This document shows positions 1 to 9,776 of a stretch of 64,000 nucleotides of DNA, one piece after another. The translations under genes were made by a program, and so were the position numbers. The stretch's first letter is position 1, and the number at the start of each line of letters is the position of its first letter. The DNA comes from Dendrophyllia cribrosa. Its lineage: Eukaryota; Cnidaria; Anthozoa; Scleractinia; Dendrophylliidae. The stretch lies in assembly GCA_024195265.1 (NCBI GenBank), contig JAJLRJ010000010.1, positions 7,668,667 to 7,732,666 on the forward strand. The letters run 5' to 3'. The notes beneath the pieces are model-generated. The model saw only the letters and a list, made by a program, of their open reading frames with translations, did no database searches and was not told the DNA's origin.

Positions 1-19
1 AACTTATAGATTGTGGTAT

Positions 20-615
20 TGTGATGGTAAAACTGATGATTGTGATGATGTTGGTGGTGATACTGATTATTGTGATGATGTTGGTGGTGCCGGATACTGA
101 TGATTGTGATGATGTTGGTGGTGATACTGATTATTGTGATGATGTTGGTGGTGATACTGATTATTGTGATGATGTTGGTGGTGATACTGATTATTGTGAT
201 GATGTTGGTGGTGATACTGATTATTGTGATGATGTTGGTGGTGCTGGATACTGATTATTGTGATGATGTTGGTGGTGATACTGATTATTGTGATGATGTT
301 GGTGGTGATACTGATTATTGTGATGATGTTGGTGGTGATACTGATTATTGTGATGATGTTGGTGGTGATACTGATTATTCTGATGATGTTGGTGGTGATA
401 CTGATTATTGTGATGATGTTGGTGGTGATACTGATTATTGTGATGATGTTGGTGGTGATACTGATTATTGTGATGATGTTGGTGGTGCCGGATACTGATG
501 ATTGTGATGATGTTGGTGGTGATACTGATGATTGTGATGTTGGTGGTGATACTGACGATTGTGATGATGTTGGTGGTAATGCATGATGATTGTGATGATG
601 TTGGTGATAGAAATG
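20..615. repeat. 30-bp minisatellite
   Basis: About twenty head-to-tail copies of a 30-bp unit built from TGATACTGATTATTGTGATG and ATGTTGGTGG, with rare single-base changes and a few units broken by GCCGG or GCTGG. The 30-bp period is a multiple of three, so several frames on both strands stay open. These are repeat artefacts, not genes. Confidence 0.95.
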
Positions 616-1346
616 TTGGTGATCGTTTCCCAAAATTTCTGTTCCCTCTTTTAAAACGTTAAAATCGTTTGGAATCCAACAATAATCTCTGCATGTCTTA
701 TGATTTCTTACAAGTTCAAGGTGGTACGATGCTAGAAATTGCTTTTTCTTGTTGTCGCAGCGCGATACGATTTCGATAATTTGCTCAACTCTAAATGCGT
801 TCCTTTAAATTAGGAACAGACATCGATAGGTCCACTTGTTCCTATATCTGAACAGCAAGACTAATTTCAGTTCAATGTCATTTCATATGATACATCTGTA
901 ACTGTTGTTCCCGTAGTATCCGTCATATCCGTTTAAATTAAAAAAAAAGCTGTGCAATTTATTTCATTTCTCCGTACATGTAGTAAAGAGATCAAAACCA
1001 CAACGGGGACAGAACTTCCAGTAAATGAGAAGTGCATTAAGGAATATCAAATTTGACAGCACAACAGAGCTGCAAGTGCTGTTCCCGTTGTATCCTTCAT
1101 ATCCGCCTTACACTCAGGAAATTTGTGCAATTTCTCCGCAGTAAAGAAATCTTAAAGAGAACGGGGATCGCGGAGACAACGGAGACAGTACTTACAGTTC
1201 TCAGTAAACTAAGTCTCTCTCTTCTCTTCTCCGTAGTAAAGAAATCTAAAACACAACGGAGACGGCGGAGACAGCGGAGACAGTACTTACAGTTCCAAAA
1301 GAAAGAAAAAAAGAAAACAAGATATAAAAAAAAAAAAAAGAAAACA

Positions 1347-1348
<2 letters not shown>

Positions 1349-1398
<50 letters not shown>
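1349..1398. repeat. TA dinucleotide microsatellite
   Basis: An almost uninterrupted TA run in the loop of the long inverted repeat. It continues on the far side of the neighbouring MITE (1661-1672), which suggests the MITE landed inside it. Confidence 0.9.
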
Positions 1399-1661
1399 CC
1401 GTATTTTCTCAATTAAACGCCCCCGGCGTTTATTTCAAACTTGGCCTTGTGGACCCGGAGTTTCTTTGAATCGGCAGTTTTTTCTCGCCCGCCATTTTTT
1501 TAAAAAGGGTTATTATTCGTTTTTCTTGGCAGCCGTGTACCTTGCCCTTAAATCTTAAGTTTATTATACCACAAATAAACGTTTGAGGGGCTTACTTACA
1601 ACTTCCTCTATTATACCCGGCGTTTATTCGGGGCCCGGCGTTTAATCGAGAAAATACGGTA
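1397..1661. mobile_element. MITE, mariner-like, 265 bp
   Basis: It begins TACCGTATTTTCTCAATTAA and ends with the inverse, GAGAAAATACGGTA, preceded by GGCGTTTAATC; the termini differ at one base in about 25. Inside, the GGCGTTTATT motif recurs. It is flanked by TA-rich sequence, consistent with TA target-site duplication as in the Tc1/mariner superfamily. No transposase ORF is present, so it is non-autonomous. Confidence 0.8.
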
Positions 1662-2120
1662 TATATATATATCTTCTTCTTTTCTTTCTTTTTTTTGTTT
1701 TTTGTTTTGTTTTCTTTCTTTCTTTCTTTGGAACTGTAAGTACTGTCTCCGCTGTCTCCGCCGTCCCCGTTGTGTTTTAGATTTCTTTACTACGGAGAAG
1801 AGAAGAGAGAGGCTTAGTTTACTGAGAACTGTAAGTACTGTCTCAGTTGTCTCCGCGATCCCCGTTCTCTTTAAGATTTCTTTACTGCGGAGAAATTGCA
1901 CAAATGTTCTGAGTGTTAGAAGGATATGAGGGATACAACGGGAACAGCACTTGCAGCTCTGTTGTGCTGTCAAGTTTGATATTCCTTAATGCACTTCTCA
2001 TTTACCTTAAGTTCTGTCCCCGTTGTGGTTTTGATCTCTTTACTACGGAGAACAGAAAGAAATTGTACAAATTTCCTGAGTGTAACGGATGTGACGGATA
2101 CAACGGGGACGGCACTTGAT

Positions 2121-2889
2121 AGTTCTCTGTACAATTAGATATTCTTTTGGTGCGGTTTTCATTTACTGTAGAATTTGTTTAAAATTCGAAACGGCCTTAT
2201 TTTTCTAGTAGTGGAATGAAACCTGTACATGGTCTTTTGTATCTGAGATCGTCATTCTGTGACTTTTCTTTTTATGACAGACGAATTTTATGCCTTTTTT
2301 TTAAATTAACTAGGAACATAGTACAAGAGGAATAGCTTTAATAGACATCTATGATATGTTTTGAAAATCCCGGCATTGTTAACTGACTTAGTTGACTAAA
2401 AACATTTCTGAACTTTACCAATTTTAACAGAAGAAAGTGGAATAAAAAATTCTTAATTATTTGCACGTCGAATCGGCTTTCTTGCAACCGTTCCTTTTTA
2501 CGACAAACTCAAAAGAGAGTGTGATATTTTTTTTTAATCAACCAGAAAAATAATCACTAAGGGCATAGCTGTAATGTAATTACATTCCTTTTTTCTGTGA
2601 TGTTACTTTTAAACAATACCCGGCATCGAAAACTGCTAATTGAGCTAACTAAACAAAAAATGCTTGGCCTTGGCCATGGCCAAACTTGATTGAACGAACG
2701 ACTTTACAAAATTGAGATTCAAAACGGTCATTCTTTTTTACTGTTAGACTGTGAATTACATAATTATTTACACATCGAATCGGCATTTCTGCAACAGTTC
2801 CTTTTTATGACAATAGCGTTCTGCTGTAATTTTGTATTACGTGAGATGGCAAACAAAGGATCTTGTCAGAATAAAAAAACAAGCCACCA
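2121..2889. other. No gene recognised
   Basis: AT-rich sequence with no supported exon, RNA or repeat. Two diverged related stretches (about 2250-2420 and 2480-2660, each with lysine-like A-runs around CTTGCAACCGTTCCTTTTTA) hint at an old local duplication, but nothing functional can be supported. Confidence 0.5.
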
Positions 2890-2895
2890 AGAAAG

Positions 2896-2973
2896 TATAA
2901 AAGGTAGACTGAAAAACGACGCTCTTGGCACTTTACACAGCTACAGTCACCGGCGCGGCAACTAAACAGTGAG
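2896..2973 (+). promoter_or_regulatory. TATA promoter and 5' exon candidate
   Basis: TATAAAAG stands at 2896-2903. A start site would be expected near 2927, and 2971-2979 reads GAG|GTACGTA, a strong splice donor, so 2927-2973 would be a short non-coding first exon on the plus strand. No start codon lies in it. It could serve the chordin-like gene downstream, whose first exon is missing, with the recombinase gene then sitting inside the intron on the opposite strand. That link is inference. Confidence 0.4.
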
Positions 2974-3881
2974 GTACGTAGTTTTCAATTCTCTCCTACG
3001 GATTTCTTATATTTGTTAGGCAAGAAATTTCGTCAAACTCAGAGTAAACTAAGCCTCGCCGCATAGAACGAAACATATCAAGAATAAAAACATGCAAAGA
3101 CACTCAAGTTTAAACTGTTTAACTCTGGCAGGCAGTCGTGTGTGATGCACGAACCGCCAAGCTTTTGTTTTAAAACATGTGAATGCATCGTTTTATATCA
3201 TGTTCATTATTGATGTATTTTTTCATATCTTGCTTGTGTTAACCTCAGAGAATCCGAAGTGCCCTGGCATGGTTAGGAAGGTATTACCAGCCGTGCAAGG
3301 AACTTGTTCATAGCTATCTGCTAAAGTAGCGTACGCCACAAATGAGCAAGACAGAAACGTTGACGACCTGTGAAGAAACATTTGCCAAAAGCGCGATGGC
3401 GGAGTGCGACGAGGCGATTAAAACGCAGATGAAAAGAGTGGCGTTCTTTTTTTCCTCTGACTGCCCTGGAGCGAAGAAGTAAAGAAGATAGAAGGAAAGA
3501 AAATAACGGACAGATTAAACGCTTCTTTAGCCCTAGTCAGCAATGAATTTCAACCAGTGCGTTGAGATTTAATTCATCATCATTTGCGATTTGACGATTT
3601 CATACATGCAGCGTGTTACATTTCAGAGTAGTTCGAAAAAGCCAAACGTAGTCAAATGGCGATTGAGTTAGTTGATTGATAAGGTTTCGTTTCGTATAAA
3701 AAACGTACCAATGTCACAATCAGCGCAGTTTGTCTCTAAGACAGACCATAAGGCGGTCGTTTTCACTATACTGAGAGTTGTGTAAATCAAGTCCAGTGGC
3801 AGAAAGCGTTGAATGCTTCAAAATTAAATGGCGCTGTTGATTCTGTAGTTTATTGTGTTATTTTTTCGAGCTTAAAAGTTA
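2974..3881. other. No clear gene; one 46-codon ORF
   Basis: A small plus-strand ORF at 3343-3480 begins MSKTETLTTCEETF and is followed by further stops. It has no recognisable domain, and no splice sites tie it to a neighbour. A second TATA-like GTATAAAAAA lies at 3695-3704. Neither is strong enough to call a gene. Confidence 0.3.
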
Positions 3882-4955
3882 AGCTGGGTGAATCGTTCAA
3901 TTATATAAATGAATACACATCGCCTATTGTTTAAATTAATTGTTTAATTGTAACTATTGTTAAACAATTACATACATTGAAAGAACTTTCAATGTCAACT
4001 AGACAAGTTTACTACTCATATTATCAAGAAGAGTTCAGTAAAAACCCAACAATAGGGGTTCAGTTTTGTTTTATGAGTAAAACTAAGTGTCTTGCGCTGC
4101 ACATGGCCAGGATAGAAATGGATTGTATCTTGAAAAAATTGGCCAATATCCTGAAAAAAATTGGCCAATTTTTTCAAGTTTATCACTTAGCTTCTCTCTT
4201 GGAAAACTCGCTAAAAATCTGATTATGGTTTATTCTCTCTTTGAGAATTCACTTGATATCTTCCTCTTAGTTTTCTACAAGCATTCCATGCACGAAAAAG
4301 GTACTTAGTTTTAATTTGGGGCAGTTTTGACCCCAAAAACTCAAAATCACCATGACATAGCTCCTTTAAGCTGGGTGAATCTTTCAATTATATAAAGAAT
4401 ACACATCGTTTATCGAAACTCTTATTTGACAATTGCATACACGCAAAGAACTTTCAATGTGAACTAGACAAGTTTTACTACTCATATTATCAAGAAGAGT
4501 TCAGTAAAAACCCAACAATAAGGGTTCAGTTTTGTTTTATGAGTAAAACTAAGTGTCTTGCGCTGCACATAGCCAGGATGGAAATGTATTGTATCTTGAA
4601 AAAATTGGCCAATTTTTTCAAGTTTATCACTTAGCTTCTCTCTTGGAAAACTCGCTAAAAATCTGATTATGGTTTATTCTCTTTTTGAGAATTCACTTGA
4701 TATCTTCCTCTTAGTTTTCTACAAGCATTTCATGCACGATAAAGGTACTTAGTTTTAATTTGGAGCAGTTTTGACCCCAAAAAACTCAAAATCACCATGA
4801 CATAGCTCCTTTAAGCTGGGCGAATCTTTCAATCAGTTATATAAAGAATACACATCGTTTATCAAAAGTATTGTTTAACAATTCCATACATGCAAAGAAC
4901 TTTCAATGTCAACTGGATACGTTTAGTACTCACATTATCAAGAAGAGTTCAAGTT
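3882..4955. repeat. Tandem triplication, unit about 440-490 bp
   Basis: Three successive copies start with AGCTGGGTGAATC or AGCTGGGCGAATC at about 3882, 4372 and 4813. The first two run full length and the third stops after about 140 bp (CAAGAAGAGTTCA). The units differ by small changes and by an extra local duplication of the AAAAATTGGCCAAT segment in the first. Each full unit carries a palindrome around TTGGCCAA; in the second (4595-4622) it is a perfect 28-bp palindrome. It lies just past the 3' end of the recombinase gene. Confidence 0.85.
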
Positions 4956-5078
4956 AGTCTGTGCCATATCATTGAGTTTCGCGCATTGTGTTGGCTTGCT
5001 AGAGAGCTCGAGTTCTGTCCAATTCATAACATTTTCCCCTCGCGACTAAGCAAATGTCTGCGCCGATGGTCGATCCAC

Positions 5079-6854
5079 TTAGTTGTGGCATGATTTCGAA
5101 TGTGATCCAAATCGTCTGGCAGCACGGCTCAGCAGAGAGTTTGCTGTCCTTCCGGTTTGAAAATGAAATTCGGGGTCTCTTAGAATCGCTTGCCATTGCC
5201 CGTAGCCGTGTCGTTCAAGTCCCGTTTTTAGATATCGGTCCTCCTCGGGGGTGAACAACATTTGTTTTCTTCGCGCGCCAATTTCAGTAACTTTGGACGC
5301 GTGTTCTCTCTTTAGTCTTGGAACCCTTCGTAAAGGCGTAGGCGGCGGTGGTGTTTTGGGGTTCGTTTCGACTTCCTCGGTAGAAGACATATCGCCTTTA
5401 ACGTCATCGTCCTGCTCTTGGGAAGACGTTGATTTGTCCGAAAGCCTTGAGCGCACGTCCATTTCTAACTCCGATCCCTTGTCGCCGTGCAATCTTTCCA
5501 GGAATTCGTGCGCTTTTGTAGCGACCTCGCGCGATCGTTGTTTTTGATAGTGAACTCTCGCCACGACAGAGCTGTGTTTCTGGTCCTCGGAGATCGCGCT
5601 TTGCGCGCTACTGCTGAGATGTTTGGAGCTCGCAGTTTCAACTATTTGTCGATAGCGAGTCGGGTGAACGTACTTGCCAGTTGCGTCGAAAACTAACTTG
5701 CTCATCAGTTCTCCCAGCTTGTTTTGCTGTCCCCCGTTTCTCGTTACTAAAACATAATCGCAGGTCGGCTTGAGAAGAGGGCGAATGTGATTGATGTATC
5801 CATCCAACACTTGCATGCTAGTGTCAGTCAGGAATAGAGAATCGAAGCCGTATTTGCCCGCTGTTTTGAACATTTTCTGATCGATAAACCCGCCGTTCGT
5901 CTTAGCTTTGTTCACCATCTCGACAGTCAAATACTGATATGTCATTGGGCGCGATCCTTTGACCTTGATAAACAAATACACAGCGAGGAATTTGGTGGCA
6001 AACGATAAGTCCAACGGGGATACCGTACCCTGTTTCTCCTTGCACGCGTTTAGCACGCCCTCGTAGCGTGGCAAGAAACGCGCCACGACTTCCAATAGCT
6101 CCTCTAGCGTTGCCCAATGTCCCTTGGCTTCTAAGGCGTCGATATCGAGTTCGCTGGTCCACTGCAATCGCATCATTTTGGAAACGGTTTTGCGCACCCT
6201 TTTCAAGTACATTTCTGTCGAAGACAGCCCTCTCAAAATGGAGTCCGACGCGCCGTTCACTTTTCGAAAGTCTCCCAGTTCTGCAATGGCGTCCAAGTAG
6301 CCTAGACGTCCTGCGTGCCCAAGCTTCCAATCGTCTTGCATCGTGTCGACAAATTTAAATAGGAGATTAGGAGAACATAAACTAAAGTCGACGATGTCAA
6401 AAGTGAGCTCCTCTTCGTCTTCGCAACAGAATTTCAGAAATTTCAAACACTTGCTGACAATTTGTTGTGCTTGGCGATCGCTTTTACAGCCGCCGCCACT
6501 GCCGGTTAGCCAGGATAAAAAATCTCGAGCAATATCGCTTGACATGTCAAAAGACGCAACTGTCCTGATTTGACGTCGAGTCTTCTGATCGGCGTCGGCT
6601 TCATTTTCGTTGCCTAAACACGCTGCTTCAATCTGAGTGCTGTTTGGCTTTTCGTCGAAATGAAAATACCAACGGTGTTTGTTCTTTACGTATTTTCTGC
6701 AGCCTCTTTGCGTGGTAAATCCATCGTGATTGCAGGTTTGAAGTGGACAGTGAAAAAGGCCATCAGAATCATCTTCTTCTAAGTGAAGCCTCTTTGGTTT
6801 GGGCGATGCGTTTGCTAACTTTGACCAGTCGATCTCGTCTTCTCGTTTGTTCAT
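5079..6854 (-). CDS. Crypton-like tyrosine recombinase with zinc finger and Myb domain
   Basis: A single-exon protein of 591 residues. The start is the first ATG (6854-6852); an in-frame stop lies upstream at 6911-6909. In order: a zinc-finger-like segment (C36, C41, then H60/H65) ending in the FDEKP motif; a helical region (about 100-235); and a catalytic core (about 280-450). In the core are box-I arginine R302 (GSRPMTYQYLT), a lysine in FKTAGK (K330 most likely), H397-P-T-R400, H427 (KHSSVVARVHY) and the nucleophile candidate Y436, nine residues after H427, as in phage-type integrases. A basic, proline-rich linker (about 500-520) leads to a Myb/SANT-like domain (about 527-581: FTPEEDRYLKTGLERHGYGQW). 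Tyrosine recombinases cut and rejoin DNA through a 3'-phosphotyrosine. The intact frame suggests an active Crypton-type element or a domesticated gene; no terminal repeats were seen. Family assignment is by motif, not alignment. Confidence 0.75.
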   Translation of the reverse strand: MNKREDEIDWSKLANASPKPKRLHLEEDDSDGLFHCPLQTCNHDGFTTQRGCRKYVKNKHRWYFHFDEKPNSTQIEAACLGNENEADADQKTRRQIRTVASFDMSSDIARDFLSWLTGSGGGCKSDRQAQQIVSKCLKFLKFCCEDEEELTFDIVDFSLCSPNLLFKFVDTMQDDWKLGHAGRLGYLDAIAELGDFRKVNGASDSILRGLSSTEMYLKRVRKTVSKMMRLQWTSELDIDALEAKGHWATLEELLEVVARFLPRYEGVLNACKEKQGTVSPLDLSFATKFLAVYLFIKVKGSRPMTYQYLTVEMVNKAKTNGGFIDQKMFKTAGKYGFDSLFLTDTSMQVLDGYINHIRPLLKPTCDYVLVTRNGGQQNKLGELMSKLVFDATGKYVHPTRYRQIVETASSKHLSSSAQSAISEDQKHSSVVARVHYQKQRSREVATKAHEFLERLHGDKGSELEMDVRSRLSDKSTSSQEQDDDVKGDMSSTEEVETNPKTPPPPTPLRRVPRLKREHASKVTEIGARRKQMLFTPEEDRYLKTGLERHGYGQWQAILRDPEFHFQTGRTANSLLSRAARRFGSHSKSCHN

Positions 6855-6911
6855 CTCTAGCACCAAACTTAGCTGGGAGATTTGAAAGTTTTGTCGGCTC
6901 TCGCGCGGTTA

Positions 6912-7289
6912 CTACATATATTAGCCGACTTGTTTATCCCTCCCAAGAGACATTATTCGATGTTTGGCTAAAAAAGCTTGTTCCTTGTCGCATTATCTCT
7001 TGCATGTCCCATTGTTCGCACAACGCAATTAAACAAATTTGTTTTAGGGCCGACACATAACCAAACGGAACAAAAGGACAATTCCGAACTTGCACGGACC
7101 TGCATGCCCTAATAACGTGATTAAGCATGTTGTAGGCAAGCCAGAGTGACAGAGAAGTGGTTCGTTAGAATGGAAGACTAACATCGTGAGCGCGAGTTCG
7201 TGATTGCTAACGCTAAATCGCATCCATCGTTCCCATTACTTAAAGCGGTTAAAACAAAATGGAACGCCAGTTCCTGTTCGATTAAAAGC
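6912..7289. other. Upstream region of the recombinase gene
   Basis: No gene recognised. It holds the 5' side of the minus-strand recombinase. No TATA box is evident on the minus strand close to the start codon. Isolated GGAAC/GTTCC motifs appear from about 7260 as the sequence grades into the palindrome array. Confidence 0.4.
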
Positions 7290-9065
7290 GGAGCTTATTG
7301 TGGTTTAAAAACGGAACAACAGTTCCTATTCAGTTGAAATAGGAACAGTTTGATTAGGAACAAACGTGTTCCTTTGTGACACTAATAGGAACCTTTTAAA
7401 CAAAATGGGAACGACAAGCAGTCAATTAGGAACAACACGTTCCTCATTGCGCATCAGAGAAGGCTTAATCGGAACAACTGGTCCTCATTGTCGAGGTCGA
7501 GTTAACAGGAACAAAGTGTTCCTTATTGGGTTAAGTGGGCAGTCAAATTAGGAACATTTGTTCTCCTTTCTCTCAAAAGGGAAGAGATAGAAAAATCGGA
7601 ACAACCCAAAAAGGACCTTTTGTTCCTAAGCAGATGATAACGGAACCAGTTGTTCCTTTTCACCTCAATAAATAGGAACTTCGTGTTCCTAAGTACTTCA
7701 AATAGGAACCAGTTGTTCCTTTTCACTTACATTAATAGGAACTTTGTGTTCCCAAGTACTACAAAGGGAACCAGTTGTTCCTGTTTTACCTCAATAAATA
7801 GGAACTTCGCGTTCCCAAGTAGTACAAATAGGAACCATTTGTTCCTTTTCACCTGAGTAAATAGGAACACGAAGTTCCTATGTACTACAAATAGGAACCA
7901 GTTGTTCCTTTTCACCTCAATAAATAGGAACTTCGCGTTCCCAAGTAATACAAATAGGAACCAGTTGTTCCTTTTCAACTCAATAAATAGGAACTTCGCG
8001 TTCCCAAGTAATACAAATAGGAACCATTTGTTCCTTTTCACCTGAGTAAATAGGAACACGAAGTTCCTATGTACTACAAATAGGAACCAATTGTTCCTTT
8101 TCACCTACATAAATAGGAACTTTGTGTTCCCAAGTACTACAAAGGGAACCAGTTGTTCCTTTTTTACCTCACTGAATAAATAGGAACTTCGCGTTCCCAA
8201 GTAGTACAAATAGGAACCATTTGTTCCTTTTCACCTGAGTAAATAGGAACACGAAGTTCCTATGTACTACAAATAGGAACCAGTTGTTCCTTTTCACCTC
8301 AATAAATAGGAACTTCGCGTTCCCAAGTAATACAAATAGGAACCAGTTGTTCCTTTTCAACTCAATAAATAGGAACTTCGCGTTCCCAAGTAATACAAAT
8401 AGGAATCATTTGTTCCTTTTCACCTGAGTAAATAGGAACACGAAGTTCCTATGTACTACAAATAGGAACCAATTGTTCCTTTTCACCTACATAAATAGGA
8501 ACTTTGTGTTCCCAAGTACTACAAATAGGAACCAGTTGTTCCTTTTTAACTAAATAAATAGGAACTTGGTGTTCCCAAGTACTACAAATAGGAACCTTTT
8601 GTTCCTTTTCATTAATATATATAGGAACTTCGTGTTCCCAAGTAACACAAAGGGAACCTTTTGTTCCCCCTCAATAAATAGGAACTTCGTGTTCCTAAGT
8701 ACTACAAATAGGAACCAGTTGTTCCTTTTCACCTCAATAAATAGGACCTTCGCGTTCCCAAGTAATACAAATGGGAACCATTTGTTCCTTTTCACCTGAG
8801 TAAATAGGAACACGAAGTTCCTATGTACCACAAATAGGAACTAGTTGTTCCTTTTCACCTACATAAATGGGAACTGCGTGTTCCTATGTACTACAAATAG
8901 GAACCAGTTGTTCCTTTTCACCTGAGTAAATAGGAACTTCGTGTTCCCAAGTACAACAAAAGGAACAATTTGTTCCGAATTTGCTGATATTTGTTCCTTT
9001 AACGGATTTGCGAAGGAACAAAAGTTCCTTTTTGTACATATTTAATTTGTTCCTAAAGCAATTAA
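7290..9065. repeat. Tandem array of GGAAC-N5-GTTCC palindromes, 62-63 bp period
   Basis: From about 7640 to 8960 the unit repeats every 62-63 bp and contains two dyads: GGAACCAGTTGTTCC (or GGAACCATTTGTTCC), and GGAACTTCGCGTTCC or GGAACTTCGTGTTCC. In some units the second dyad is present as its reverse complement, GGAACACGAAGTTCC. Spacers read TTTTCACCTCAATAAATA and CAAGTACTACAAAT. The edges (7290-7640 and 8960-9065) hold irregularly spaced copies of the same half-sites. The roughly 63-bp period leaves frames open, giving repetitive NWFLF-type peptides that are not genes. Confidence 0.95.
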
Positions 9066-9322
9066 AGGAACAAAAACAAAAACTCGCGGAACACTTGATT
9101 TTTGAAAAACCCATCATATTTTGAGTCGAATCACTTAAAATCCTAAGTTGAAAAAATGTTTTAATATGAAGAGTAGCCCAATAAGACCTTGCACAAAATA
9201 CCAAGTTTAAACTTTGTGTTTAAAGCCAAAATTTTTGCTATCATTACTTTTGGGGAATGTATATGATGGTGGTGATTTGGCACATTGATAATAATATTCA
9301 TGGTTTTAATAGTGTTGGTAAT

Positions 9323-9565
9323 AGCGACCTTCAGATTGGACTACGAGTACGAGATTGAGTACGAGATTGAGTACGAGTACGAGTTTTCAAACCAAATTCG
9401 TGTGCCTCGTATACTTAATTATCACACCAATCTTATCCCTAACGTTTATTTACGTGTTAGTCAACAACAGGAAGGAGTTACAGTTCGGTGGATACAATTA
9501 TCTCGAAATTCCAAAGTCGTACTCGTACTCGATTTCGTACTCGTAGTCAAATCTGAAGGTCGCTT
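9323..9565. repeat. Hairpin element with GAGTAC repeats
   Basis: AGCGACCTTCAGATTGGACT at the left is inverted at the right as CAAATCTGAAGGTCGCTT. The arms continue as TACGAG/TACGAGATTGAG repeats on the left and CTCGTACTCGATTTCGTACT on the right, about 60 bp per arm, with a unique centre. This is a small foldback element just upstream of the first recognised chordin-like exon. Confidence 0.75.
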
Positions 9566-9642
9566 ATGATGCCATGATGGTGACGACGAGTCTTTACTCA
9601 AAAGACGGCTTTAAGCTGATAAAATATTAACCCTATTTTCAG

Positions 9643-9776
9643 GACGTCACCCTGAAGAAGGACGAAACAATTGTACACACGAAATGAAAACAAGAAAACA
9701 CGGCACAGTGTGGGCAATGGCTGCTGAAGATTCCAATTCTTTGCGGGACAATCAGTGCACAGAATGTAGCTGCATA
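9643..9776 (+). CDS. CHRDL: Chordin-like exon: VWC1, first half
   Basis: Acceptor TTTTCAG|GA and donor ATA|GTAAGA, entering in phase 1 and leaving in phase 0. The peptide runs from GRHPEEGRNNC to CTECSCI, with the C-x2-C-x-C signature of a VWC domain. Confidence 0.8.

Larger units (their letters stand above)
895..2120. repeat. Long inverted repeat, arms of about 430 bp
   Basis: The left arm (about 895-1345) is reverse-complementary to the right arm (about 1684-2120), including matching stretches such as AACGGGGACAGAAC and CGGAGACAGTACTTACAG. The same short peptide beginning MTAQQSCKCCSRC can be read from the left arm on plus and the right arm on minus, which shows how similar the arms are. 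The loop holds a TA-dinucleotide run and a separate MITE. Read-through transcription would give a long hairpin RNA. It is probably a foldback transposon; no coding capacity was recognised. Confidence 0.85.

Noticed and set aside
21..633. Several long ORFs over the 30-bp minisatellite on both strands
   Set aside because: They exist because the unit is a multiple of three and stop-free; the peptides are pure 10-residue repeats in every frame.
5902..6330. Arginine-rich minus ORF
   Set aside because: Alternate-frame shadow inside the recombinase gene.
7727..8831. Repetitive RNNWFLF / NAKFLFIEVK proteins on minus
   Set aside because: Products of the 62-63 bp palindrome array, open by period only, with no conserved start or composition like a protein.
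7290..9065. CRISPR-like array (regular repeats with spacers)
   Set aside because: The spacers are themselves repeated and the host is a eukaryote; this is a minisatellite.
9285..9569. Hydrophobic start MVLIVLVIATF as the missing chordin-like signal peptide
   Set aside because: It lies inside a foldback element, runs into GAGTAC repeats, and no phase-1 donor follows in frame at a sensible place.
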